A DNA stretch of 10,000 nucleotides from Asticcacaulis sp. GTDB taxonomy: Bacteria; Pseudomonadota; Alphaproteobacteria; Caulobacterales; Caulobacteraceae. Within the stretch, counting starts at the first letter, position 1. Each line of letters begins with the position of its first letter. This document shows positions 1 to 6,967 of the stretch, piece by piece. The notes under the pieces were generated by a model. It worked only from the letters and a program-made list of their open reading frames with translations. It had not been told where the DNA came from and made no database searches. The position numbers and the translations under genes are program-made. The stretch spans positions 1-10,000 of the forward strand of contig NZ_JAIWNX010000006.1 of NCBI RefSeq assembly GCF_020217185.1, in the 5' to 3' direction.

Positions 1-1173
1 TGGTGCGGCCTCTATGGGTCGCGCCTGATCGGCTACAACCACCCGCGCCTGTATGAGCCCGACTATATGCGCAGGCTGGTGGTCGCGGCCAATACCAAGA
101 TGGCCAATCCGGACTTCCTGACGCGCGAATGTCTCGACTATTACCGCCTGCTGCACGCCCTGCGCCCCAAATGTATGCGCGGTGAGCGCGTCGAGGTCTA
201 TGCGGTGAATTCCGGCGCCGAAGCGGTTGAGAACATGATGAAATACCTCATCAATCTCCACCACAAGAAGATGCAGGCGCAGGGCAAGACGGTCCTCAAC
301 CACCGCTTTATCTATTTTGAACAGGCCTTCCACGGGCGCACCGTCTATGCGCTCAATATCACCAAGCTGTCGAACGACCCCATCGCCACCCGCGACTATC
401 AGGGCCTGATTCAGGGCAATCTTCAGGTGCCCTTCCCTGAGTATGACAGCCGCCGCCGCGAAGCCGACAATCAGCGCGAGGTCGATAAGTGTCTGGCGAC
501 GCTCGACTATCTGATGTCTACCTATCGTGATGAAATCGCCGGGGTTATTCTTGAGCCGCTTCAGGGGGCCGGTGGCCATCGTCTGGCCCTGCCGCGCTTC
601 TATCAGGAGCTGTCGCGCCTGTGCCACCACCACGGCATCGCCTGGGGGCTGGATGAGGTGCAGACCTCCGGCGGACAGACGGGTGAGGTCTTCTCCATCG
701 ACCTGTTTGACGTCCCCCACCCGCCGCAGGCGGTCGCCACGGCCAAGAAGTTCGGCAATGGCGTCGTCTATATGCTCAATTCGATGGACGATATCGGCGT
801 CCTCGATTCGACCTGGGGCGGCACCTTGTCCGACATGGTGCGCTTTTGCGAGGAATGGCGGATCGTCGAGGACGAAGGCCTGTTGCAAAGCGTCGAAAGC
901 AAGGGCGCGCGCCTGTTTGGCGGGCTGAACAGCCTCGTTGAAAAATACCCCGACACCCTCGGCAATGTGCGCGGACTGGGCCTCTATCAGGGTTTCAGCC
1001 TGCTCTACGCGCCGAACAAGGGGCGGCTGATCGACATGGCGCTGGAGCAGGAGAAGCTGTTGTTGCTGGGGGCGGGCACCGACTCGATCCGCTTCCGCCC
1101 GCCTCTGGACGTGACGGAAGCCGAGATCGACGAGCTTATCCGCAAACTGGGCAGACTGCTGGGGCAATTATGA
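1..1173 (+). CDS. Class III PLP aminotransferase, L-lysine 6-aminotransferase-like (5' end outside window)
   Basis: The frame is open from base 1, so the gene begins upstream; the first ATG in the window (67) is internal. About 390 residues are present, against roughly 450 for L-lysine 6-aminotransferases (Lat), so some 40-60 N-terminal residues are missing. Family features in order, numbered from base 1: the AVNSGAEAVENMMK cofactor-phosphate region; FEQAFHGRT; EPLQGAGG (codons 185-192); LDEVQT with the PLP-binding aspartate (codon 218); KKFGNG, where the first lysine (745-747) is the expected Schiff-base residue; STWGG, typical of Lat; and a C-terminal SIRFRPPL. Lat transfers the epsilon-amino group of lysine to 2-oxoglutarate. 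The residue equivalent to the glutamate switch of Lat and ornithine aminotransferase (E in QGEGG) is alanine here (568-570), so the substrate may differ. It overlaps the PhzF-like gene by 4 bp. Fold and class are sure; substrate is not. Confidence 0.88.
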   Translation, partial: WCGLYGSRLIGYNHPRLYEPDYMRRLVVAANTKMANPDFLTRECLDYYRLLHALRPKCMRGERVEVYAVNSGAEAVENMMKYLINLHHKKMQAQGKTVLNHRFIYFEQAFHGRTVYALNITKLSNDPIATRDYQGLIQGNLQVPFPEYDSRRREADNQREVDKCLATLDYLMSTYRDEIAGVILEPLQGAGGHRLALPRFYQELSRLCHHHGIAWGLDEVQTSGGQTGEVFSIDLFDVPHPPQAVATAKKFGNGVVYMLNSMDDIGVLDSTWGGTLSDMVRFCEEWRIVEDEGLLQSVESKGARLFGGLNSLVEKYPDTLGNVRGLGLYQGFSLLYAPNKGRLIDMALEQEKLLLLGAGTDSIRFRPPLDVTEAEIDELIRKLGRLLGQL

Positions 1174-2006
1174 GCGAGCGCCGTTTTCAGTTAGTCGATG
1201 TCTTCCATTCCGGGCCGTTCAGCGGCAATCCGGTGGCCGTGGTGCTCGATTCAGAGGGCCTGACGACCGAAGACATGCAGCGCATCACGCGCTGGTTCAA
1301 CCTGTCGGAAACGACCTTCCTGCTGCCGCCGGAGACGCCCGACGCCGACTACCGCGTGCGTATCTTTACACTGGACCGTGAACTGCCCTTTGCCGGTCAT
1401 CCGACTCTGGGTTCGGCCCATGCGTGGCGATTGGCGACCGGTTCGGACAAGACAGAGGTGGTGCAAGAGTGCGCGGTCGGTCTGGTCCGCGTGCGCTTTG
1501 ACGGCGACCGGCCGGCCTTTGCCGCGCCGCCGCTGGTCCGCAAGGGCCCGGTTGATGCGGCCAAGCGGTCCGAAATTGTCGAAGTGTTGCGCATCGAACC
1601 GGACGACATCGTCAGCGCCGAATGGGCCGACAATGGCCCCGGCTGGGTGCTGGTGCAACTGGCCTCGGCCGACGCCGTGCTGGCCGTCGATCCGCTGCGT
1701 TATCTGGATCGCCGCGTTGAAATCGGTCTGGTCGGCGCGCATCCGGCGGGCCACGAGACGGCGTTTGAAATCCGCGCCCTGTTCAGCGACGCCACGGGCG
1801 GTATTATCGAAGACCCGGTGACGGGCTCGCTCAATGCCTCGGTCGCTCAGTGCCTGCTGGCCGATGGTCGCGCCACCGCCCCCTATGTGGCGGCTCAGGG
1901 GACGAAGCTGGGCCGCGCCGGGCGCATCCATGTGTCAGAAGCCGACGGCAATATCTGGATCGGCGGCGAGACGCGCACCCTGTTCAGCGGCACCGGGAGC
2001 TTTTAA
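1170..2006 (+). CDS. PhzF family phenazine biosynthesis-like isomerase/epimerase
   Basis: A 278-residue protein, the usual length of the PhzF / diaminopimelate-epimerase-fold family. Visible marks are the N-terminal QLVDVFHSGPFSGNPVAVV strand-loop, the catalytic glutamate in SETTF (E47), the FAGHPTLGSAH segment (about 75-84) and the second-half glycine-rich EDPVTGS loop (214-220). These bind and deprotonate small carboxylate substrates in the family; PhzF itself isomerises trans-2,3-dihydro-3-hydroxyanthranilate. No other phenazine gene is visible, so phenazine synthesis is not implied: most family members are of unknown substrate. The start codon lies inside the aminotransferase stop (ATGA overlap), which indicates translational coupling and probably a shared pathway. 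A perfect hairpin follows the stop codon. Family assignment is firm; function is open. Confidence 0.9.
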   Translation: MSERRFQLVDVFHSGPFSGNPVAVVLDSEGLTTEDMQRITRWFNLSETTFLLPPETPDADYRVRIFTLDRELPFAGHPTLGSAHAWRLATGSDKTEVVQECAVGLVRVRFDGDRPAFAAPPLVRKGPVDAAKRSEIVEVLRIEPDDIVSAEWADNGPGWVLVQLASADAVLAVDPLRYLDRRVEIGLVGAHPAGHETAFEIRALFSDATGGIIEDPVTGSLNASVAQCLLADGRATAPYVAAQGTKLGRAGRIHVSEADGNIWIGGETRTLFSGTGSF

Positions 2007-2009
2007 TTT

Positions 2010-2038
2010 CACCCTCCCCTGCTTGACAGGGGAGGGTG
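2010..2038. terminator. Perfect 12-bp hairpin between convergent genes, probable bidirectional terminator
   Basis: The arm CACCCTCCCCTG (2010-2021) is followed by the loop CTTGA and the exact reverse complement CAGGGGAGGGTG (2027-2038). It sits 3 bp after the PhzF-like stop and 3 bp before the der stop, where a two-way terminator is expected. The T-tracts are poor: TGTATTTA on the + side and TGAAATTAAAA on the - side. The C/G-rich arms also resemble dispersed intergenic palindromes of alphaproteobacterial genomes, so it may be a repeat copy serving as a terminator. Confidence 0.6.
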
Positions 2039-2041
2039 TAT

Positions 2042-3628
2042 TTACCGCTTACCCTTGCCCGCGGGTTTGCTGCGGCCGCCGGGCGCGGCGGCACCGGGCT
2101 TGGTCGAAGGCCCAAGGCTGCGCGAGGTGCGTGATTTGACCACCACCTTAGGCGCTGCCGGAACGCCCTTCGGCTTCTGCTTGACACGGTTGGGGTGGGC
2201 TGGCTTTTCGCCCGGCTTGACCTTCGGCTTGGCGCGCACGCGCGGTGGGCCGCTGGTGTCCTTGCTGCCACCCTCATCAAACGGATTGACCCCGGCATTG
2301 GCCTTGACACTCAGGCGAATAGGCACGCCCGGCATATCAAAAGATTCACGCAAGCTATTGATAAGATAGCGTTGATAATGGGCCGGCATGGCATAAGCAC
2401 GACTGGCGAACAGCACGAAGGTGGGCGGACGCCCCTTGGTCTGCGCCATATATTTCGGCTTGATGCGCTTGCCGTCCACGGCGGGGGGCGGGTGACGCTG
2501 AATGGCCAGTTTCAGCCAGTCATTGAGGTCGCGCGTCTTCACCTTGGCCGACCAGTTGCGATAGGCCTTCAGCACGGCGGGCATCAGCCGGTCGAGCCCG
2601 CGGCCGTTCAGCGCCGACAAGGCCACGAACGGGGCCCCGCGCAGTTGCGGCAACATGCGCTCGGCGATCTCGCTCAGTTCGTGCAAACGCGCCTGCGGTT
2701 CTTCGACCGTATCCCATTTGGAGATGACATAGATCAGGGCGCGGCCTTCACGTTCGACCAGATCGGCGATCTGAAGGTCCTGCGTTTCAAAGGCGTTTTC
2801 CTGATCCATGACCAGGATCACCACCTCGGCGAAGGTGATGGCGCGGATGGTGTCGGCGGTCGAAAGCTTTTCTAGCTTTTCCTGCACGCGCGCCTTGCGC
2901 CGCAGACCCGCCGTATCGACGAGGCGAATCTTGCGCCCTTCATACTCCCAATCGACCGAGATCGAATCGCGGGTAATGCCCGCCTCCGGCCCGGTCAGCA
3001 GGCGGTCTTCGCCCAAAAGGCGGTTGATCAGGGTCGATTTACCGGCATTGGGACGCCCGATAATGGCGATGCGGACGGGCTTGGTGTCCTCATCCTCGTC
3101 TTCGTCCTCATCGGCAATGAAATCGCCTTCGATCAGTTGGCGGTACTTTTCCAGCGCCTCATAAAGCTCGGAAATCCCCTCCCCGTGTTCGGCCGACAGG
3201 TGCAGCGGCGCGCCAAAGCCCAAGACGTGCGCCTCTTCGGCTCCGGCAAAACCGGCATGGCCCTCGGCCTTATTGGCGATCAGGATGACCGGCTTGTCCT
3301 TGAAACGCAGGATGTCAGCAAAGATGCGATCAAGCGGCACCACGCCTTCGCGGGCGTCCATGACGAACAGAGCGACGTCGCATTCCTCGATGGCCTTTTC
3401 GGTCTGCTGGCGCATGCGCGCTTCCAGCGAGGTATCGGCCACGTCCTCGAAACCGGCAGTGTCGATGAGGTCGAGATCGATGTCGCCGATATGGCCCGAA
3501 GCGTAGCGACGGTCACGCGTCACGCCGGGCTGGTCATCGACAATGGCCAGTTTCTTGCCCGCAAGGCGGTTGAACAGGGTGGATTTGCCGACGTTCGGAC
3601 GGCCGACAATGGCGATTTTTAAGGTCAT
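2042..3628 (-). CDS. der: Ribosome-assembly GTPase Der (EngA)
   Basis: Der is an essential GTPase with two tandem G domains that helps mature the 50S ribosomal subunit. The first domain starts at once (MTLKIAIVGRPNVGKST, G1 at about residues 9-17) with DTAGFED as G3 and NKAEG as G4. An acidic DEDEDEDED linker precedes the second domain, which has GRPNAGKST, DTAGLRRK and SKWD. The KH-like domain follows (RDLNDWLKLAIQRH to the IRLSVKANAG segment). The protein has 528 residues, longer than the 490 of E. coli, because of a Lys/Pro/Arg-rich tail of about 60 residues after the KH domain. I place the start at 3628: an upstream in-frame ATG at 3706 would add 26 unrelated residues read through the bamB terminator. 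No Shine-Dalgarno precedes 3628. Both G4 motifs depart slightly from NKxD. Confidence 0.96.
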   Translation of the reverse strand: MTLKIAIVGRPNVGKSTLFNRLAGKKLAIVDDQPGVTRDRRYASGHIGDIDLDLIDTAGFEDVADTSLEARMRQQTEKAIEECDVALFVMDAREGVVPLDRIFADILRFKDKPVILIANKAEGHAGFAGAEEAHVLGFGAPLHLSAEHGEGISELYEALEKYRQLIEGDFIADEDEDEDEDTKPVRIAIIGRPNAGKSTLINRLLGEDRLLTGPEAGITRDSISVDWEYEGRKIRLVDTAGLRRKARVQEKLEKLSTADTIRAITFAEVVILVMDQENAFETQDLQIADLVEREGRALIYVISKWDTVEEPQARLHELSEIAERMLPQLRGAPFVALSALNGRGLDRLMPAVLKAYRNWSAKVKTRDLNDWLKLAIQRHPPPAVDGKRIKPKYMAQTKGRPPTFVLFASRAYAMPAHYQRYLINSLRESFDMPGVPIRLSVKANAGVNPFDEGGSKDTSGPPRVRAKPKVKPGEKPAHPNRVKQKPKGVPAAPKVVVKSRTSRSLGPSTKPGAAAPGGRSKPAGKGKR

Positions 3629-3634
3629 GAGGGG

Positions 3635-3659
3635 GTTATTACAGGAGATACCGTGTAAA
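3635..3659 (-). promoter_or_regulatory. Candidate housekeeping promoter of der
   Basis: On the minus strand TTTACAC (3659-3653), a 10-nt spacer and GTAATAAC (3642-3635) agree at 5 of 7 and 7 of 8 positions (counting one free position) with the Caulobacter housekeeping consensus TTGACGS-N10-14-GCTANAWC as I remember it. Six bases separate it from the der ATG, so transcription would start at or next to the start codon and the mRNA would be leaderless, which suits the absence of a ribosome binding site. Prediction only. Confidence 0.45.
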
Positions 3660-3695
3660 AAAAAGAAAAGATGCAGGAGGCTCGCCTCCTGCATC
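3657..3695 (-). terminator. Intrinsic terminator after bamB
   Basis: On the minus strand an 11-bp perfect stem (GATGCAGGAGG / CCTCCTGCATC, 3695-3670) with the 4-nt loop CGAG is followed directly by a T-rich run TTTTCTTTTTTTT (3669-3657). This is a textbook Rho-independent terminator, 25 bp after the bamB stop codon. It separates bamB from der, which are cotranscribed in E. coli. Confidence 0.88.
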
Positions 3696-3720
3696 CGAAT
3701 GGTCATCGCTGGGGGATCGC

Positions 3721-5136
3721 TTACTGAACGGCGATCAGCTTCGCCTTGTCGGTCAGGACGAACAGCTTGTCCCCCACCACGATGGGGGCCAGATAGGCCG
3801 CATCACCCAGTTTCAGCGTCTCTTTGCGCGCCCCGGTCTTGGGGTCGAAAGCCACCATTTCGCCTTCGGAATTGACCATGATCAGGCGGTTGGAGGCCAG
3901 AATCGGGCCGGTCCACACCGGCAGGTTCTTGACCTTCTTTTCGCCACCCATACCAAAGAAGCTTTTCTTGGTCTTGGCGCGGCCCTGATTGAGATCGACC
4001 AGCCAATAGACCTGACCTGACGCGGCATTGGCCGCCATCAGCTCGCTTTGCAGGGTCGAAAGATAGACGGCATCACCGGCCACCCACGGGGCATTGGTCG
4101 AATCGGCGCTGACCGACCAGCGACGTTGACCCGACTTGGCATCCAGCGCCGAGAAGACGCCCGAATGGCTGGCGGCATAGACGAGATTGTTGGCCACCAG
4201 CGGGCGACCGGAAATGTCGCGGATTTCCGACAGGGCGTTGGTGCGCGTCGATTGCGCCAGGGTCTGGTTCCACACCTGCTGACCGCTGTTGGCGTCGATA
4301 CCGACCAGTTCGCCCGACGAAAACGGCGCGATAAACAGGTTCTCATAGATGGCCGGAGCGGTGGTGCGCAGGATGCGCGCCGGTTCGACCAGCGCCTGAT
4401 AGGTCCAGGCGGGCTCCCCCGTTTCCTTGTTCAGCGCAATCATCTGGTTATCGACGTCGCTGAAGACCACCACATTGCCGTTCACCGCCGGCGCAGCGCG
4501 CAGCGGGCTGTCGAACGTCTTGGTCCACAGCACCTCGCCCGACGCAGCGTCAAGCGCGGCGGCCAGACGGAAGCCGGAAGTCACGTAGAGCTTACCCCCC
4601 GAAACGGCCAGACCACCGCCAAAGGCGTCCTTGTCACGGCGGATGTCGGGATTGAGGTTCCGCGTCCAAACTTCGTTGCCCGAATTGACGTCGAAGGCGC
4701 GAATACGCGCTTCGCCGTCCATGGCGTAGATCAGCTTGCCATCCGATACCGGCGAGGCGACGACCTGAGTGGTGCGCGACGAGCCCGCCCCCACCGACTT
4801 CGACCAGGCGATCTTGAACTGCTCAGCCGCGGCGGCGTGCTCGACCGTCGTGGTTGGGCCGCTGGCGAAAGGCCAGTCGGCGACAGGCTGCGGCGACGGC
4901 AGGTAGAAGTCCTTGCCCGCCAAACGTTCGGACGGCTGCACCTTTTGCTCGAAGGCGACGATGGAGATGCGCTCGCCCTGCGTGGCGACCTCTTTCGGCT
5001 CTTCTTTTTTGAGCGGGTTGAGGTTTTGGATGGTCGAGCAGCCCGAAAGCCCCGCGCCCAGCACCAGCGCCATAGCCGTGGCGGTCAGGATACGACCGGT
5101 ATGGTGGCCATTATGGTGGGAAGTCTTTGCCGTCAT
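3721..5136 (-). CDS. bamB: Outer membrane assembly lipoprotein BamB (PQQ-like beta-propeller)
   Basis: BamB is a lipoprotein of the BAM complex, which inserts beta-barrel proteins into the outer membrane. The 471-residue product has a hydrophobic signal segment (about 16-31) ending in the lipobox LSGC, so Cys33 is the predicted lipidated residue. Repeated beta-propeller blades follow with the PQQ-like pattern (W-then-small-residue-then-hydrophobic strands, for example NSGNEVWTRNL, ASGEVLWTK, NSGQQVWNQ, KSGQRRWSV). It is longer than E. coli BamB (392 residues), as I recall is usual in alphaproteobacteria. The stretch before the signal is histidine-rich (H7, H8, H11, H12). It lies 41 bp after the TPR gene and 92 bp before der, the E. 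coli gene order. The Shine-Dalgarno is weak (GAGAAAG), suggesting translation depends partly on the upstream gene. Confidence 0.92.
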   Translation of the reverse strand: MTAKTSHHNGHHTGRILTATAMALVLGAGLSGCSTIQNLNPLKKEEPKEVATQGERISIVAFEQKVQPSERLAGKDFYLPSPQPVADWPFASGPTTTVEHAAAAEQFKIAWSKSVGAGSSRTTQVVASPVSDGKLIYAMDGEARIRAFDVNSGNEVWTRNLNPDIRRDKDAFGGGLAVSGGKLYVTSGFRLAAALDAASGEVLWTKTFDSPLRAAPAVNGNVVVFSDVDNQMIALNKETGEPAWTYQALVEPARILRTTAPAIYENLFIAPFSSGELVGIDANSGQQVWNQTLAQSTRTNALSEIRDISGRPLVANNLVYAASHSGVFSALDAKSGQRRWSVSADSTNAPWVAGDAVYLSTLQSELMAANAASGQVYWLVDLNQGRAKTKKSFFGMGGEKKVKNLPVWTGPILASNRLIMVNSEGEMVAFDPKTGARKETLKLGDAAYLAPIVVGDKLFVLTDKAKLIAVQ

Positions 5137-5177
5137 CAGGGCTTTCTCATCAAGGCGAAGTTAGTCGGGTGGGTCGT

Positions 5178-5909
5178 TTACTGTTGCGGCAGGCTCAGCG
5201 GGGCGGCCATCTGCGGCTGCGCCTTCACTTCCGGCAGCTTGATCGCCTGACGCGCCACTTCGGCACCACCGGAATCGATCAGAGCCACCGCCATCTGGGC
5301 CCGTTGTTTGAGCGGATCAGAGGCGTCGAGCGAGAAGGCCAGCGCCTGAAGGTCGCCGCGCGCGCCCTGAAGGTCGCCCTTCTGGATCTTGGCCATAGCC
5401 AGCGCTTCCTTGGCCAGAGGCGCGTAGGGACGCCCTTCCTTGGTCAGCGGCGTCAGGCGCTTTTCGACATCCTCAAAAGACGCCTTGTCCATGATCAGAA
5501 AGGTGGCCTTCAGCGTCGCCAGATCGGCAATCAAGGGGTCCGAAGAGGCCTTCGACGCCTCTTCCAGCAGCTTAACAGCTTCGTCGGTCTTGTTGTCTTC
5601 AACGGCCAGCCCGGCCAGTTGCGACAGGGCCAGCGCCTTATAGCCCGGCGCGCCCGCATCCACGACCTTTTGTAACGCCGTTCGCGCCGCGCCCTTGTCG
5701 TTCTTGGTCAGGGCGTCCTGCGCGACGACATAGGACTCAGACGCCTTGCTGATACGCCCGGCTTCCCACGACGTATAGCCCCAGAAGCCCAGAGCCCCGA
5801 TCAACGCCACAGCCAGTGCGCCACCCACGAAAGGGGCACTCTTTTTCGCGATGGCGGCCCAACGGTCCTGACGCAGACCTTCTTCGGCTTCCTCGAAAAT
5901 ATCGCTCAC
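5178..5909 (-). CDS. Membrane-anchored TPR protein, YfgM-like
   Basis: The 243-residue product begins MSDIFEEAEEGLRQDRW, a short cytosolic segment, followed by one membrane helix at about residues 25-46 and then helical repeats of TPR type (for example AARTALQKVVDAG and DEAVKLLEEASKA). This is the layout of YfgM, which in E. coli binds the SecYEG translocon and periplasmic chaperones, and the gene order yfgM-bamB-der agrees. I choose a GTG start at 5909 because AAGGA lies 6 bases ahead of it and the SDIFEEAEEGLRQDR start is the one I recall for alphaproteobacterial members; the ATG at 6005 would add 32 residues of arginine-rich sequence that looks non-coding and crosses the candidate promoter. 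The tail is rich in Gln and Pro. Exact function in alphaproteobacteria is inferred from synteny and domain layout. Confidence 0.85.
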   Translation of the reverse strand: MSDIFEEAEEGLRQDRWAAIAKKSAPFVGGALAVALIGALGFWGYTSWEAGRISKASESYVVAQDALTKNDKGAARTALQKVVDAGAPGYKALALSQLAGLAVEDNKTDEAVKLLEEASKASSDPLIADLATLKATFLIMDKASFEDVEKRLTPLTKEGRPYAPLAKEALAMAKIQKGDLQGARGDLQALAFSLDASDPLKQRAQMAVALIDSGGAEVARQAIKLPEVKAQPQMAAPLSLPQQ

Positions 5910-5976
5910 GTTTATTCCTTGTCTCAGAACACACTGACGGGACCGCAGCGCGGCGGTCACCGGTAAATCTGGCGCG

Positions 5977-6005
5977 AACCTAGCCGCAACAGGCCGGATG
6001 CGCAA
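5977..6005 (-). promoter_or_regulatory. Candidate promoter of the yfgM-like/bamB operon
   Basis: On the minus strand TTGCGC (6005-6000), a 17-bp spacer and TAGGTT (5982-5977), the latter preceded by GC, form a plausible alphaproteobacterial housekeeping promoter. It would give a 5' leader of about 60 nt before the GTG start. Each hexamer matches the E. coli consensus at only about half its positions, so the spacing is the main support. Confidence 0.35.
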
Positions 6006-6016
6006 TGATCATTAAA

Positions 6017-6061
6017 GCATGCCCCGAAAAAGTGGAAACCGGTTTTTCCAACAGGGCATGC
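6017..6061. repeat. Intergenic palindromic element
   Basis: Outer arms GCATGCCC (6017-6024) and GGGCATGC (6054-6061) are exact reverse complements. Inside them GAAAAA (6026-6031) pairs with TTTTTC (6043-6048), around a core with the self-complementary ACCGGT (6038-6043). From memory, intergenic elements with the AAAGTGG-AACCGGTTTT core are scattered widely in alphaproteobacterial genomes; I cannot count copies here. It lies between panB and the YfgM-like gene. On the minus strand it is followed by only a short TTTAAT, so it may act as a weak terminator for panB or as an mRNA-stabilising structure. Confidence 0.6.
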
Positions 6062-6098
6062 GCCCCCTTAAAGAGGACACCCCATCAGGGTTATCATT

Positions 6099-6920
6099 CT
6101 ACTTCGCAAAATATGTCTCTTGTGGGGCCGGAAAGTCGCGGCTTTTGACATCTTTGGCGTAGGCTGCTGCGGCCTCACTGATGGTTTCACGCAAGGCCGC
6201 ATAGCGGCGCACGAATTTGGGGGACCAGTCGAACTGACCCAACATGTCATCGACGACCAGTATCTGCCCATCGCAGGCCGCCGAGGCGCCGATGCCGATG
6301 GTGGGGGCCTTGACCGCCGCAGTGATTTCCCCGGCCAGATCGGCCGCCACGCCCTCGATCACGATGGCAAAGGCCCCGGCCGCGTCGGTGTCGCGGGCTT
6401 CCTGAAGGACTTTTTCGCGTTCTTCGGGGGTGCGGCCCTTGGCGCGGAAACCGCCATCGACATTGACCGCCTGCGGACGCAGACCAATGTGCCCCATGAC
6501 CGGGATGCCGCGCTGCGTCAGATAGGCGATGGTGCGCGCGACCGTCGGGCCGCTTTCGACCTTGACCGCCTGCGCGCCGGTTTCTTTCAGCAGGCGCGCG
6601 GCATTGTCAAAGGCCACTTCCGGATCGCCTTCATAAGAGCCGAATGGCATATCGACGACAACGAAGGCGCGTTTGGCCCCGCGCATCACCGCCTGACCGT
6701 GCAGGATCATCATCTCCATCGTCACGCCCAGCGTGTTGGGCAGGCCGTGCACCACCATGCCGACGCTGTCGCCGACCAGCAGGATGTCGCAGTGATTATC
6801 GAGAATTTCCGCCATCGGCGCGTCATAGGCGGTCAGGCTGACCAGAGGCGTACCGCCTTTGCGCGCATAGATTTCCGGCGCGGTCAGACGCTTGACGGGG
6901 GATGGGGTATGGCTGCTCAC
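6099..6920 (-). CDS. panB: 3-methyl-2-oxobutanoate hydroxymethyltransferase (ketopantoate hydroxymethyltransferase)
   Basis: PanB adds a hydroxymethyl group from 5,10-methylenetetrahydrofolate to 2-oxoisovalerate, giving ketopantoate, the first committed step to pantothenate and coenzyme A. The 273-residue product is a complete PanB TIM barrel. The metal- and substrate-binding residues are all present: D51 in LLVGDSVG, D90 in [11 protein letters not shown]120 and E122 in VKVESG, H144 in GHIGLRPQ and the catalytic E189 in VIEG. The strands [15 protein letters not shown] and IGIGAS also match. The start is GTG at 6920; AAAGG lies about 10 bases upstream, and the only later in-frame starts would remove conserved sequence. 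It lies 47 bp after the small membrane protein gene, with a 5-bp hairpin between (6942-6956) that lacks a T-tract, so read-through from the sigma operon is possible. The usual partner panC is not in the window. Confidence 0.97.
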   Translation of the reverse strand: MSSHTPSPVKRLTAPEIYARKGGTPLVSLTAYDAPMAEILDNHCDILLVGDSVGMVVHGLPNTLGVTMEMMILHGQAVMRGAKRAFVVVDMPFGSYEGDPEVAFDNAARLLKETGAQAVKVESGPTVARTIAYLTQRGIPVMGHIGLRPQAVNVDGGFRAKGRTPEEREKVLQEARDTDAAGAFAIVIEGVAADLAGEITAAVKAPTIGIGASAACDGQILVVDDMLGQFDWSPKFVRRYAALRETISEAAAAYAKDVKSRDFPAPQETYFAK

Positions 6921-6967
6921 CTTAAGGGCACCTTTCGCTCAGCCGGGAGGACCGGCAGGGAGTGGGC

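Noticed and set aside
1251..1931. 226-codon open frame on the - strand
   Set aside because: Antisense to the PhzF-like gene, whose family motifs are clear.
2195..2875. 226-codon open frame on the + strand
   Set aside because: Antisense to the second half of der; shadow composition.
3070..3125. Short tandem repeat of TCATCCTCG / TCTTCGTCC type
   Set aside because: It is simply the coding sequence of the Asp/Glu linker of Der and not a repeat array.
3629..3706. N-terminal extension of der to an ATG at 3706
   Set aside because: The extra 26 codons run through the bamB terminator hairpin and T-run and precede the normal Der start MTLKIAIVGRPNVGKS.
4048..5250. 400-codon open frame on the + strand
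   Set aside because: It lies antisense to bamB and the YfgM-like gene, is rich in Arg, Gly and Gln without domain motifs, and is explained by the GC-rich codon use of the real genes.
5910..6005. Longer start for the YfgM-like protein at 6005
   Set aside because: The added residues do not resemble the family, cross a candidate promoter, and the GTG at 5909 has a well-placed AAGGA.
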